NCBI GenBank assembly: GCA_958295665.1
Contig: OY282558.1
Location: forward strand, 47,616,389-47,680,388
Length of the DNA stretch: 64,000 bases
Source of the DNA: Tipula vernalis
Taxonomy: Eukaryota; Arthropoda; Insecta; Diptera; Tipulidae
Direction of reading: 5' to 3'
Positions within the stretch are counted from its first letter, which is position 1, and every line of letters begins with the position of its first letter. Shown here piece by piece: positions 22,318-33,877 of this stretch. Made by a program: the position numbers and the translations under genes. Under the pieces are notes generated by a model that was not told where the DNA came from, did no database searches, and worked only from the letters and a program-made list of their open reading frames with translations.

Positions 22318-22733
22318 CTTCTTAAGGTGCGATGCTTTAAGGAGACATGATCTGTGAGGAAGCCAGTAAGCAGCTTCAACTCAGGTTTCCTAAGTTCAAG
22401 AAACCCTTTAACCCAGACAGACGAAGGAGATATAAATTTCTTCGCCTGTCGTAAACCTGGAATTCTGCGCTAGTAGGAAGACTTTTGAACATCCTCCCAG
22501 CGTTTTACCGCTGCTCTAAGGTGTCCATAAGTGACGCCACAGAAGGGTTCTGGTCCAATAAATGGAGAGGCAGAACCCTCACGGGCGAGGCCATCAGCTG
22601 CCTTGTTTCCTTCAATTCCAGTATGACCTGGCACCCACATTAGTGTTACCTTATTTGAGCCTGCTAGATGTTTAATAACCTTCAGATAATCCCATACCAG
22701 TCTTGACTCAACGGTACAAGACCTAAGAGCCTT

Positions 22734-23054
22734 TCAGGCCGATTGGTTGTTTGATACAATATAAATCTTTGCATCGTTTAGGCCTTTTACTATGCCTATC
22801 CTAGCGCAAAGTTCTACAGCATGTACTTCTGCTTGAAAAACGGTCGCATTGGTACCCAAGGACTTCGAGAGGGTAGTGCTACTCCCGTGTATTCCTATCC
22901 CCGCCCCATCTTCCGTTTTTGATCCATCTGTAATCCATACCATGGACCCTCGCTCAAAGGATGGTCCACCTGCACTCCACACATCCCGGTCAGGTAACCT
23001 AACACAGAATAGTTTGTGGAAGTCCAGTTTAGGTGGCATACAGTCGGAAGGCAT
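22734..23054 (-). pseudogene. LINE RNase H domain with a damaged active site
   Basis: Contains VWITDGSKTEDGAGIGIHGS (first Asp), VFQAEVHAVELCA (Glu) and IYIVSNNQSA, where the family has SDSQAA. The third acidic residue is therefore Asn and cleavage should be lost. The domain runs into a stop at 22734; its C-terminal part continues in other frames. Confidence 0.78.
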
Positions 23055-23429
23055 TCCTATGGACTATGGTAGAGCCTGTCTGAAATTCCTTAAGGATTTC
23101 CAGATGACCCACCATATTGCCTGGTTCGATATTACCTTCCGCCTGCATTTACAGAGCCATAATTGCAGCATCCTTTTTAACATGCAGGTGTAATGGTGTC
23201 AGTCCTAGAAGTGACTCTTATTCAATAAGGTTTGCATTGCCTTCTGCTCAGTTTTAGGCCACCATACAACCGATGCGTAGGTGACCATAGGCCTAATGAT
23301 TGTAAGAAATGACCAGTAGATCATTTTTGGTTGTAGTCCCCAAGTACGCCCATAGAGTCTTTGACAGGCCCAGAAAGCCTTGGTGGCTCAATTTTGAACT
23401 TTCCACAAATGTTGGTTCCAGTTCAGTTT

Positions 23430-23666
23430 TTAATCTAGGATAACCTCTAGATATTTAACCTCGCTGGAAAAAGGAACAGTAGTACCGTTTAACGAGGGAT
23501 CTGTAAGCGCAAGCTTTTTCCTCCTCGAAAAAGGTACAATGACAGTTTTGTTTGGATTGACACTGAGTCCTTCCTGGTAACACCACTGACATATTATATT
23601 GAGTGCATTTTGCGTACGATCAGAAATGACCTCATCATCCGCATGGCCCTGAACATCAAAACCCAT
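23430..23666 (-). pseudogene. LINE reverse transcriptase, catalytic ADD motif and thumb start
   Basis: Begins GFDVQGHADDEVISDRTQ, carrying the ADD catalytic pair (usual form GYADDVVI). It continues GLSVNPNKTVIVPFSRRKKL and EVKYLEVILD (usual EVKYLGVxLD). It is offset in frame from the preceding RT part. The following stretch to 23054 carries the connection region in broken frames. Confidence 0.8.
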
Positions 23667-23703
23667 GCCTACTCAGAAGGACCAGTAGTCTGTCAATAAC
23701 CAA

Positions 23704-24246
23704 TCACCACAAAAGAGGAGATACTACGCCTCCTTGGGGACAGCCCTTTACGGCCCTGATGGTTACTAATTCGCCACCTAGTCTGGCAGTAATCTCACGA
23801 TGTTCCAGCATGGAACGGATCCACCTAATTGTAGAAAACAGAACCCTTTTTTCCATTGCTGACCTCTCTATAGATCCATAGGAGGTATTATCAAACGCCT
23901 CCTCAATGTCCACAAAGGCACAAAGGGCAATTTCTTTAAATGTCACTGCTTTTGCAATCCTCGTGACTAGATCGCTAAGGGCCATCACAGTGGGTTTACC
24001 AGTTTGATACGCAAACTGGTCCCGATGCAGCGGATTTTTTCCAAGGACCTCACTTCTTATTTGATAGTCCAGGATTGTTTCCATCGTCTTCAATAGAAAC
24101 GATGTGAGGCTAATTGGCCGATATGCTCTGGTCTGGGTGTCTGGAATATCTGCCCCCCCCCCCTTTGGTATAAAGACCACATTTACTTTCCTCCACAGTT
24201 TCGGAATATAGTTAAAAGCATAACTTGGCCGAAACATCTGGATCAT
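23704..24246 (-). pseudogene. LINE reverse transcriptase, fingers and palm (first part)
   Basis: Reads WRKVNVVFIPKGG, RAYRPISLTSFLLKTMETIL, DQFAYQTGKPTVMALSDLV, then FVDIEEAFDN (motif A, catalytic Asp) and KGCPQGGVVSPLLW (motif B). This is a good match in order and wording to RNase H-bearing LINEs. A GGG tract in the PKGGG region is a long C-run on the + strand (about 24154-24166), a likely slippage site. Confidence 0.85.
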
Positions 24247-24402
24247 GCTGGGGAGTATTTCCTCAATACTTTTTTGAAGTAAAGGTGGAAAGATACCATC
24301 CCCCTCAGCGGATTTGAAAGGTTTAAAAGACCCAATAGCCCATCACACCTTGCTGGGTGTGAAAATTATCCCTGAGAGACTCCAGATCCTACTGTGAGGC
24401 GC

Positions 24403-24681
24403 CTAGACCACCTCACTTGAGGGATCATGCGGGTCCTCTTGGGCTCCTACCACTACTGAATCCGGAAAGTGGGTCTCTAGCAGCACCTCTAAGGTTTCTT
24501 TCCGGTTTTCAGTGAACCTCCCATCTTGCTTCTGGAGAAGTCCTAAACTATTTGAATGATCCCTGGAAAGGACTTTCTGGAGACGGGCTGCAGAGGGCAA
24601 TTCATTGATTCCCTCACAGAAATTCCTCCAGGTAGCCCTTTTGGATCTTCTTAATTCGAGATTATATTCCGTCAAGGCCAT
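24403..24681 (-). pseudogene. LINE segment between endonuclease and reverse transcriptase
   Basis: 92 codons, basic and helical in character (ELRRSKRATWRNFCEGINEL, VLSRDHSN). This is the usual linker before the RT in this LINE group. It is separated from the endonuclease by a stop/frameshift near 24700 and from the RT by another near 24400. Confidence 0.65.
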
Positions 24682-24709
24682 CTTATAATCGAACCATTCA
24701 CCGGTGCGT

Positions 24710-25573
24710 TTAGCTTTGTTGAATAATCTTCTCGATTTTCAGTTTACCAAGCGTCCCGTTCCACCAAGGGACCATCTTTGTGGACTCTCTTCGCTTAACC
24801 AGGCAGCTGTTCTCGTAAGCCAAGTATAAAGAATTATGCAGCTGGTTTGAACAGATCTCCCAACCCTCTGGAGACTCTATGTTCCCCACAAACGAGGGCA
24901 TTTCTGATTCTAGTGAGACTCTATAAGAGTCCCAGTCGGTCAGTTTTGGAATTCTGATTTCCTGCCGCTGCATGGTCTCAACCGCCAAATCGAATCTAAT
25001 GTGCAAGTGATCCGATAACGAGGCCTCTTCAGACACATGCCAGTTTTTGACCAAGCCGCTGAAATGCGGACTAGCAAGCGTCAAATCTAGGACCTCTTGC
25101 CTAATCGCATTTATAAAAGTAGGTCCTTCCCCTATTGACAATATGTCTACATTATTTGAGATCAGAAATTCAAAAAGGTACTCACCCCTGTTATTGATGT
25201 CCGTGCTACCGCACACTGTGTGGTGCACGTTTGCATCGCATCCTATCAGGTAGGCCAGCCCATTGCGTTTGCAATGAGCTATGAGCCGCCTAACGTCAAG
25301 TAAAGATATTAACTCTGAGTCTCCAGGAAAGTAGGGGGAAGGCAAATTAATTTGCGAACTGACCAAAATAGCCGCTCTTGGACTCTCAGTTCCGTTATGA
25401 TAAATTAACTTACCCACTTGATTAGGTATACCTCTAATCTGGTTACATATCACCCATGGCTCCTGGATTAGAGCCATGTCAATGTTTTGGCAGATAAACC
25501 TACGACAAAGGACGTCCGAAGACGCCTTTGCATGATGCAGGTTTATCTGCAGGCAGGCGATGTATGCCTTCAT
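24710..25573 (-). pseudogene. LINE AP-type endonuclease domain
   Basis: 287 codons starting MKAYIACLQINLHHAKASSD. Catalytic motifs of the exonuclease-endonuclease-phosphatase fold are visible: IQEPW (about residues 36-40), GCDANVHHTVCGS (about 109-121, usually GDxNAHHxxWGS), LDLTLAS and SLSDHLHIRF (near 187). It nicks target DNA to prime reverse transcription. A stretch between about residues 78 and 85 looks shortened (PYFPGD...), so part of the central fold may be deleted. The frame ends in a stop before the RT. Confidence 0.8.
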
Positions 25574-25640
25574 TTTTCCGAAGGCCTCTTCTGAAGGCCC
25601 TACTCAGCCTTCTTTACAGCACCGCCACCACCCGCCGATA

Positions 25641-26050
25641 CGGCCTAACTGCCAAAGGGTGCATCAGATGAGATATTCATAGATACATCGGCTCCAAAAT
25701 ATGCGAGTAATTGCTTGCTGGCGTCTCCGCTCAGCATGCAACTCATGAATTTGACCAATTGAAGTTACCAAAGGACTTCGTCACGCTTGTGGAAAGCGAG
25801 TCGGAGTATCTGCCTCCGTTTCGATATATCTGTATCTAAAAGTAAAAACCGCATAAGGCCACTTTAACGATTTCATTATTTTTGGATTATTTAATACAAT
25901 TTTATGTCTCCATTACACTGTCAAATTTCTAAAGTCACTTATAAGTCATACATTTTGAAAGAAACACTAATCCAGTTTTTTCAGAAACCGATTTAGATCT
26001 TTATTTGCTGTTCCTGAAAAGTAGCTTGTTTTCAATTAAGTGGTTTTCGC
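25641..26050. other. Junction between LINE and BEL/Pao internal region
   Basis: 25640-25850 is less AT-rich and may be the 5' leader of the LINE. The remainder is AT-rich with no recognised motif. Confidence 0.35.
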
Positions 26051-26059
26051 TTTTGGACA

Positions 26060-26660
26060 TAGGTTAGTGGTCGCGAATTAATCATAGAGTCGATTTCAAT
26101 CAAACACGTTCTTCACAGACCTCATGAGTCTCTCCCAAGCCCCTTCCATATGAGGTGTGGCCGATGAATTAAATTACCAATTAATGTTGGCAAACCGGTC
26201 TTGTGCCACTTTGCTGACATTCTGCAGGAACTTTCGCAAGTATACTTCTGCACCTCGGAAATTCGTCCCGTTCTCACTGTATATTTTAGCTGGTATCTGG
26301 CCCCCGAAGCTTATTTATCCGATTTATTCTCGATACTTCGACCATGTTTGACATTGACTGAGCCGATGTAATCTACTCCACAAACATAAATGGGCGCATC
26401 CCAGCCGCTACCCACGACCTTGGTGGTTCGGTCATTTCTGGTATCTCGGGCCTCGCATCTCTTACGTGACATCGTGCCCACTTTTTTAGACAACTTCTTG
26501 GGAATCAAAAAATGGAGACATTTTTCGCAATTTGCTGTTGCTTTATAGGTTATGACCTTCTTTCAGTACTTTTACCTCGTTGTGAAAGGCTTCGTTTTGT
26601 AGCATCGTCTAATTCGTTTGGCGATATTCAGCTCAACTGTTTTTATGGTAGAACCGGGGC
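26060..26660 (-). pseudogene. BEL/Pao integrase region
   Basis: On the - strand, across frames: EAFHNEVKVLKEG-like and KMSPFFDSQEVV (about 26510-26600), EPPRSWVAAGWDAPIYVCGV DYIGS (about 26360-26430) and LAGYQIPAKIYSENGTNFRG AEVYLRKFLQN (about 26225-26310). Then ATPHMEGAWERLMRSVKNVF (about 26110-26165). These are the standard BEL/Pao integrase blocks (VDYxGPI, YSDNGTNFRGA, PHxGGAWERxVRSVK), with the second Asp read as Glu (YSENGT). Confidence 0.8.
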
Positions 26661-28096
26661 ACGCAGACTTGTGTTCTGATTAACTTCTTAAGGTTCGGCA
26701 TCATCTCGCCCCTCGTACCATCTCTCAGGTATGGTATATTGGCTGATCAGCTTCCACTTGCTGGTTGTCCGAATCCATCTCTAGTCGTGGCAATATGTCG
26801 TCTTCACAATGTCGTCTTCAATAAGTACTTTGGTGACAGTTATCGCGTGTTGTTTCTTTGCGGAGTTGGCAAGTGGGCCTCCAACTGCAACCGCTGGTAC
26901 GTGTAGGTCTCGGGATTGGAGAAATAGCATCTTGGCACGCGAATATTTTCGCTAACTCATAAGGTGTCTAACCGTAGTTATACCATGTTCTCGTTTGATC
27001 CGGCTTAATCTGCTCGTTCCAGTTTACTCCGAATCCGAAAGAACATAATGACGATACACGGGCAAACCCGTGGGGCAAAATTCTCTTAGTTTCAATCTGA
27101 ATGGGATTTATTAATTCCAACATCTGCGGCGATGTTAAGGTTTGTTACCACAAAAACAAAAGTAGAAATATCATCTGCCACCACCCTCCCCCCTCCACTT
27201 TACCCCAAGAGTTATACCAATGTATAATGTCATTTCTGGAAGAGTATAATACATTAAAATAAACTAGCTTTTAGTCAAAATGAAACTTCAGACCATTGTT
27301 GGGGTACCGACCACAGTGCTGCTTAGAAATTGTTGTTCTGTGGTGTTCGGCCTTAGCCATTACACGATATATCATCCAACTTATGTTGGCGCGTGGCTGA
27401 AGTATCTCTGGCGCTGGTGCTGTCTCAAAATGAACCTGATTAGCGCGCTGTGTCGTTTCTCTCCTAAGGGACTCTGGCTTCCATTGCTCAAAAACTCACG
27501 CTACTGTCGCATTATATCGTTTTGATTCGGAAATTTTTTTCTTTTTGCGTCTTTTTTGCCTTCAAATTCCCGCACAGCCATCTTGCTCTCCTCATCACGG
27601 CCTTGGTCCAGATGACCCTTTCCTCAATAGGTAATATTTTCTTCCAGATTCCCTTCAATGTTGATGATGGTACACGGATCTCAGTTCCATTTGCCATTGT
27701 TGTTGTCCTCATACCTGGGGTTGGTTGATCAATTTATGTAGAATACTCCTAAACATGTTTGACAGTTTGCTTTGGTGTATTTGCCGGTTTGGTCGCGTGG
27801 TTGGCCAATTTCTGTCTTCTTCATCTGGTTTTCGAAAGAACTCTGGGTTTCTGTACGTTAACCCACTCTTGGGACGTACCTCGAAATTTTGTTGATCCTC
27901 GCATTTTGACATTCTGGACTTGCGTTTGTTTTATGAGCTTCCAGTTTTCTGGATCCCGGTCGTTTTGCTGTTGGTTTCGTCTAACTGTTTCCACGGTCTT
28001 AAATTTGTCGTGATCATATGAGGTCTTCCTTTCACCGAATTCACGATTCGTAGACGCCCGGGAATACCACGATTAAATTACGATTAAATATTTAAA
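26661..28096. other. Degraded internal region, probably BEL/Pao-derived
   Basis: Less AT-rich than the surrounding intron. Several short open frames occur on both strands (for example 27280-27525 +, 27512-27712 -, 27759-28013 +). I could not match any to a family. By position between pol and the 5' LTR it should be decayed gag/pol of the BEL/Pao element, but that is inference. Confidence 0.35.
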
Positions 28097-28210
28097 TGTA
28101 AGGCTTAGGCGACGAACTAATATTTCGAACATTGAAATAAAATAAAGTTCAACAAAATTATATAGGCTATCAACACTACTTGGTGTTTTTAATACTTCTT
28201 CGACCGGGAA
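28097..28210 (-). repeat. LTR remnant, probable 5' LTR of the BEL/Pao element
   Basis: Shares TGTAA..CTTAGGCGACGAACT, AAATAAA and TCAACACTACT with the block at 21872. The outer boundary is not clear. No convincing primer-binding site was found on its inner side. Confidence 0.5.
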
Positions 28211-30092
28211 GATTAAGATTAAGCGAATTTTAGATTAAGCTCTTCTAAATTTTAGGTAAACTTAAAACCAAAGTTAAAATAAACGAATCCTATACTTTTT
28301 GCCTTTACGTTGCCGAATTTGCACCTCTACTTTTTACCCCAGAATTACCATAATACATTTTAACTTACTTCTATTACAAGATTTTAGTCGGATTATGCCT
28401 ATAAATACAAAGGGTCTTAACCTACTTAGTTGTGTTGGGTATGTGAGCGATTATCTCCTTATCTCAAAAAAAAAAAACGAAAAGCTTTTCTGTAAATTGG
28501 CGGCACATGCGGAAATAAATTATATCCATAAAAATGTACTTACCCCAGTTATTAAAAAATGAGAATTTTTACACATCACCTAATTCCGAGATTTATCAAG
28601 ATTGTTACCACTGTATGTACTTGTATTCACCGTCAACAAATATTAGTGTGTATGAAATAAAACTGTTGTACAGCATTAACTCGTATGCCGCATAAAAAAT
28701 CGAACAGAGAGATTATGTATTTTATGTAGCTTCTGCTAATATCGATCCAAGCGAACACGTAAACATATCACATGTAGTTCAGCTTTATACCAACACAGTA
28801 CGCGGTGTACAATTCAAAATATTTTTAGCCATTTCAGTGATTCAACAATAAACACAACACTACATCTTGGCATTAAATCTAGTGCCAAACCAATTATCGG
28901 CTCGTCTTTAATTTTGCACAACATAAAAATGTTGACATGCAACTCAAATAAATTTAACACGAAATATGAAATAGGTTTGTTGTGTCATAAGAATTTTTTT
29001 ATTCGTTGACATGAAACATGTTTGTTAAAAAATAAAAGTTTGATTAAGAAATGTTGATTGACAAAAAACAATTATTTTACTGTCATGATAAATCAAAGAA
29101 AATTTTTTTTATCAAAAGGAACATGATACACTTAACATTTCAAGAACTGATATATATTAACAAAATGTAAACACTTTTTAGCCAAAAATGTAATGTTGTG
29201 TAAACCATTACACCATTACCCAATATACTTGACAACCGTTTTTTGAACAACAAACATATTTAGCTTTAATCGTATTCCTAATAAAATTCAGTTCAATTTC
29301 GCTCAAACTTCATGAGGCAGAAATAATTTCACTGAGTGAAGGGGAAGGGCAAAACCAGCGTCTTCTGTCTAGTTAATTTTTAGACTGTTAAGAGCATTTT
29401 AAAATCGTTTTGAGCATTTATTTGTGATTCGTTATCCCTGGAATACCTATCACCTGAAGATCTAATCTAGATATAGGGATAGTGACTTTATTGGAGAAAC
29501 TCTGGCTTTTGAGACCACAGAAGCAGCTTAAACAATGGATTTATACTCGATACTCAAGAAAGTTGACCTGCTTCACAGAAAGCGTACATTATTAACATAG
29601 AGGCTTAGATAAATTCAAATTTATCAAAATAAAGACGGGAAAGTAAAAAAAATTGGTTTTCACCACCAACATTTTCAGCGAACTATAACTGATCATCAAT
29701 CAGCATGATGATGTACTTCTTTACTCTTAATTCATTATTTTCATCTCTTGCTGTATTTGTCACATCCTAGTAAACCCACTACATTTTAGACAACTTAAAT
29801 TTTTCGTTTTATTTTAATCCATTTTGTCCATTGTAAAACCTAAAATTCTCTGTTTGGATAGAGAACAAAAGCGCAACTTCAATTGGGCATGCAAGTGACA
29901 AAAATTTGTTAAGCTCTCATTTGCGATTAAGAATTCAAAAGCAATTTTTTGCTTCTACAACAAAATTGTCTGGTTGTAGGGATCTAGAATCGATCAACCT
30001 GAACTTGATGAGCACAGTGTTAAACGTTTTTCACATTATTTAAAGAAAGATAAACAAAATCTAAATTTGTTAAATATTGTGATGTTCATCAC
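28211..30092. other. AT-rich intronic DNA, nothing recognised
   Basis: About 1.9 kb without a recognisable gene or element. The 88-codon open frame at 28299-28562 (+) has no domain and looks like AT-rich chance. Confidence 0.4.
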
Positions 30093-30292
30093 CAGGGGCC
30101 CGATTCTCGAATTCCACATCCATTTTCCACATCAGTCAAAATTCAAAAAAACGTTCCCTATATTCTTGAAATCGCTATGGAATTTTTTCGGTACTAAGGG
30201 AATATTTCCGAATGGGCATGAGCAGGTGAAAAAATTCCCCATATACGAAAACGTCAATAGTTATGACGTGGAATTCGAGAACAGGGCTCCAG
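30093..30292. mobile_element. 200-bp MITE-like element with about 25-bp inverted ends
   Basis: The left end CAGGGGCCCGATTCTCGAAT TCCAC is matched by the right end reversed, CTGGAGCCCTGTTCTCGAAT TCCAC. The interior is non-coding although a short frame stays open through it. CAGGGG-type ends recall hAT MITEs, but no 8-bp target duplication is visible. Confidence 0.55.
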
Positions 30293-30900
30293 TTGGTTAA
30301 AAAAACAATAATGGCCAATGGTAAATAATGCGAGATTGCTGATGTCTATATTAGTAAGGCGCATTGCCTGTGAGATTATCTTGTAACGGATTATGATACA
30401 ACTGACCTTAAAGCAATTATAAACTATCAAGTGGAGTAACAAAGTACTGTCGAAAATCTCAAAATATCTTTAATAAATTCTTGAAATTATCGGATAATCT
30501 CGAAACCAAACGTTAGACCTAAGTTGATCTCTTGGCAATTCCTTCGTTGTTCTTAGTCGCATGACGAATTTCTCACATCAGCCAGGAAACTTCAGTTTCC
30601 TTTGCAGCAAAATCTCCAAAAATGCATAATTGAAAACTTACCTGTGGTACGACAGCTCCCAAAACACAACTACGTTGATCAGCGGTAAAATCCAAAAAAA
30701 AACACCGAGAGGCCTTGTCCACTCTGTTTCGCCTTTTAATACCTTTTAAAGTAAATTAAAATTAGTTACATTGCCGCCTCTTCTGTCATCTTCATGTACT
30801 CGTAAAACAGAATTAAAGAACCAATGGGACATCTATAATTTGATGAGTGAACCACAGAAGCTTCATTTAAAATAGTTTTGACCAAATTAACCTTGCGGCC
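30293..30900. other. No recognised feature; may include the 3' end of the Gypsy element
   Basis: The - strand may hold the decayed tail of the Gypsy pol downstream of integrase. No LTR matching the one at 37535 was found by eye. Confidence 0.35.
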
Positions 30901-30964
30901 ATTCAGTCATACGTTGAATACGTTTGGTGGGAGATTTCGTACCGATGATGGATTGCTTACCACG

Positions 30965-31930
30965 TTATATCACCTCATCTAAGACACGAAATCGCGATAT
31001 CACAACTAGATTCTTTCTCACAACGTTAAACCTATCACCTTCCTTAGAGTGCTTAAAGGCTTTCTTCAAATTCAGTTCCCCAACACTTAACTCACGAGTC
31101 GAGTTACGTTTACGCGTCATACAGATTCGCCTGTACACTACTGAAAACTTTGGCCATTCGCTGGCCATGGCTTCCGATATCCATCTCTTGCTTACTCATA
31201 CCATTGTCCACCATATCCTTGCCATTTGTTAGAATCTTAAGGAACAAGCCATTTGTGGAGTATTGACATTCCATGTTCACTGATCATCCTGAATATAACT
31301 TCTCACGGCCGCTAAAATTGACTTTGCAGGGTTAGCATGTGCATATGCCACATTCCGCCGATAAGTCACTCCATACCCCTGCAAAAAACGATCAAACTCT
31401 TTTGATACAAGTTGTATGTAATCTTCGGTAGGGGCGCACATAATCGAATGATATTTGCTCCCACGGACGACTTGCACTTTCATTACTCTAGAAGGATATT
31501 TATTCACCCGATACTTTACAGTTTTATAAATAGCTCCGCACATCTTGGGAAATTCCCGGCTAAAAATATCTGTTCTGAATTCGTTGCAAAATTTTGCAAT
31601 AGCCTTGATGCGCCGCCAATGGACTATCATGATTTTCTCGCAGAACATCGAGTTTCTCCACACTAGGCATGTAAATTCTCCAATCAAACTGATGCGCATT
31701 CTTTTCATTCTTGACTCAAGCAGTATTCTAGACACCCACCTTTATTTTTTTAATAATGATTGACCTCGATAACGTCTACTGATCGCGACTGGTACTACAT
31801 TGTTTCTTCCCTTGCGGTGAGTAAGCTTAAAATCGTACTGCTGAAGTCAGTGATCATAGTCAGTGATCACGCTCAGCCATTGATCACAGTCAGTGATCAC
31901 TTTAAATTTTGCGACTTCGTTGTACGGTCT
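30965..31930 (-). pseudogene. Gypsy RNase H end and integrase remnant
   Basis: At 31790-31930 the - strand reads a repeated VITD stretch and LQQYDFKLTHRKG, the end of the RNase H domain (usually LQxYDFxIxYRKG). The 152-codon frame 31277-31735 reads CEKIMIVHWRRIKAIAKFCN and, at its end, FDRFLQGYGVTYRRNVAYAH ANPAKSILAAVRSYIQDDQ. This matches the Gypsy integrase block YGI...AYxPQANPxERVNRxxxxxIRxYIxxDH. The following frame 31168-30965 (FSVVYRRICMTRKR, RFNVVRKNLVV) may be the integrase C-terminal domain. Confidence 0.7.
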
Positions 31931-31979
31931 GAAAATCTCCATATAGCTAGCACTACGGCTAAGCATTCTCGTTCCGTTA

Positions 31980-32887
31980 CCGGATATTTCTTTTGTGTAG
32001 AAGTTAACTTTTGGGGCTTATAGGCGATCACTCGCTCGCACGTCTCGTCCTCCTGCGCTTGTCCTTCTACAAAAGATTTGTCCTTGGCACCGCCACCGTA
32101 GAAAAATTTTCGATAAATCGGCTGTACTATCCCACTAAACCATGCAGCCTTAGTACGTCCTTCACTTTAGTTGGTATTACGAAATTTAAAATCCCGCTTA
32201 CTTTTTCAGTCTCACAACCATTTTTAGCCACCATCTTTAGCAATTCGACATGTTCCTCAAACGTTTGCAATGTCGTCCAGGTATACGAAAACCTTCGGTT
32301 TCAGGTCTATGCCTAATACTTTGTCTTTCATCGACATAGAGTCTGACCCATATTACATAACCCGAAGGACATTCTATTGTACTCGAACAGTCCTCTTTCA
32401 GGTACAATAAAAGCTGTTTTGGGGCGAAAACTAGCTGGACAGATATTTTATACCGGCCATAGATTCTCAATGAGCTATAACCTTAGCATACGATCAAGTT
32501 CCAGGTTAATTTCTGCTTGACGAGACATTGGGCAGGCTCTAACTTTCACAGCTTTGGTGTCAGTAGAGTCAGTCGAGTTTATCTGGCGTTGAAATGAAAA
32601 GTTCCTCAATGCTTGAGATTACAAATAATAAGCTCCGCAACATCAGTTGTGTTGAAGGATTCTGCTGAAACTCGAATGCCAAACGAACGCTAAAAATCCA
32701 TCCCGCATATCAGCTCCTTTCTTATTGTGCGTATTACCAAAACCGACGGTTCAACAAACTTCATGGTTCTGAAACTGGAATGATTCTTAATCCTAACAAA
32801 TTTACTATGCCAACCGATTTGCCTCCAAGTATTGTACGCGAAGCCTCTGTCGCACAAAATTGCAATTGAATATACATGCAGTTGCAT
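31980..32887 (-). pseudogene. Gypsy protease and reverse transcriptase remnant
   Basis: 32887-32620 holds SFRTMKFVEPSVLVIRTI and ELICGMDFxRSFGIRVSAES, the usual end of a Gypsy protease (ILGMDFWxxFxI). 32560-32470 has PMSRQAEINLELDRML (RT N-terminus). 32300-32420 reads the end of the palm approach, FEYNRMSFGLCNMGQTLC. About 32030-32110 has IPTKVKDVLRLHGLVG and YSRFIENFSTVA (thumb/connection). Internal deletions remove much of the palm, including the catalytic YLDD, which is represented only by a diverged FSYTWTT stretch. Not functional. Confidence 0.72.
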
Positions 32888-32941
32888 TCTCTCTCTCTCT
32901 CTCTTTTTTTTTATCTCTCTCTCTATTTACCCTCTCTGACT
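32885..32941. repeat. (TC)n microsatellite
   Basis: Two CT/TC runs separated by a T-run, on the + strand, next to the protease remnant and the inner edge of the mag-like insertion. Confidence 0.8.
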
Positions 32942-33057
32942 TATATCTGTTTCTCTTTCGTCAGTGGAGTTTCGTTTTAAACTTTGATTTTTATTTACTT
33001 TCGATCTGTGGTCTGTCTGCCTTGTATTATCTAAACTTTTTGAATTTTCGGCCGCTT

Positions 33058-33746
33058 TTATACAAAAAGAGTGTCAACGAATTTCACGTGGCACCATACC
33101 TTCAGCTTTCCGTGTTTTCTAGGTTTAACGTCAGATGTTGAATTTATTTTTTGAAAAACTTCTGGTGCTATTTTCAAGCCAAATAGAAGAACATTAAATT
33201 GGTAACAACCAAATGGTGTGGAGAACGTAGTATATTTTTTGATTTGTCGTTTAACCTTATTTGCCAAAATCATTCACATAAATCTAAGACTGTAAAATAT
33301 TTCATGCCTTGCAGGTGCCATAACAGATCATCCAAAGATGGTATTAAATAATGTTCGAATTCTAAATAATTGTTTAATTCTCGTGGATCTAGACAAATTC
33401 GAATGGATTTGTCCGATTTTTCAATTAGTACCACATTATGTGTTCATTCAGATGGACCGTTAACTTTTGTTATTATATTGGCATTCTCCATTTGCTGGAG
33501 CTTTTTTAACACTTTATCACGAATTCCTAATGGTATGCGACGAGGAGCTTTGCAGATCGGTGTTGTATCATCTTTTATTTCCAATAAGCATTTCTCAGGA
33601 AAACAGCCCATACCTTCAAACACATCTTTATTTACTTGAATGAAAGCTTTTACTTCTTGCAGTTGCAGCGAATTAATATTATGAATTCGCTTAATCAAGC
33701 CCATTTCAACGCATGACTGAAGACCAAGAATTGGTTTTGCCTCCAA
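33058..33746 (-). pseudogene. mag-like reverse transcriptase, N-terminal half
   Basis: 33444-33746 reads KPILGLQSCVEMGLI, then FEGMGCFPEKCLLEIKDDT and APRRIPLGIRDKVLKKLQQM ENANIITKV. 33290-33430 continues IRICLDPRELNNYLEFEHYL, LDDLLWHLQGMKYFTVLDLC and a stop. 33058-33273 has YTTFSTPFGCYQFNVLLFGL KIAPEVFQK. This is the standard mag-group RT, with a frameshift and an in-frame stop just after the motif A Asp. The YVDD block lies beyond the break and is absent. Confidence 0.8.
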
Positions 33747-33877
33747 ATTAGACAGAATCTCAAACTTTGTAAAATATTTTTTTGTTCTTATACTGAATGT
33801 TGACAGTAATCAGCAATTAATTGAGCTTGAAACCACCAAAATCTTCCACTGACAATGAAGAATTTCGAATAATTGGT

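Larger units (their letters stand above)
22020..25640 (-). mobile_element. Near-complete LINE (endonuclease-RT-RNase H) inserted in a BEL/Pao element
   Basis: Running down the - strand are an AP-type endonuclease, a reverse transcriptase, RNase H and a C-terminal Cys/His finger, about 3.5 kb in all. It has the same layout as the truncated element at 9.0-10.5 kb but is a different family, because their C-terminal sequences differ clearly. The frame is broken at several points and one RNase H acidic position is lost. A short upstream part (25590-25850, - strand) may be the 5' leader or the end of ORF1. Its 3' end lies in an LTR remnant. Confidence 0.8.
26060..28210 (-). mobile_element. BEL/Pao LTR retrotransposon remnant
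   Basis: The - strand carries a BEL/Pao-type integrase and the end of the pol connection region at 26060-26660, followed towards 28060 by heavily degraded sequence. An LTR-like block starts TGTAAGGCTTAGGCGACGAA at 28097. The matching LTR block at 21872-22010, across the inserted LINE, would make the element about 2.7 kb without the LINE, so large internal deletions are implied. Confidence 0.6.

Noticed and set aside
28040..28065. 5S rRNA-like word (GCCCGGGAATACC) on the + strand
   Set aside because: Only about 16 bases resemble the 5S 3' region, with mismatches and no further 5S sequence.
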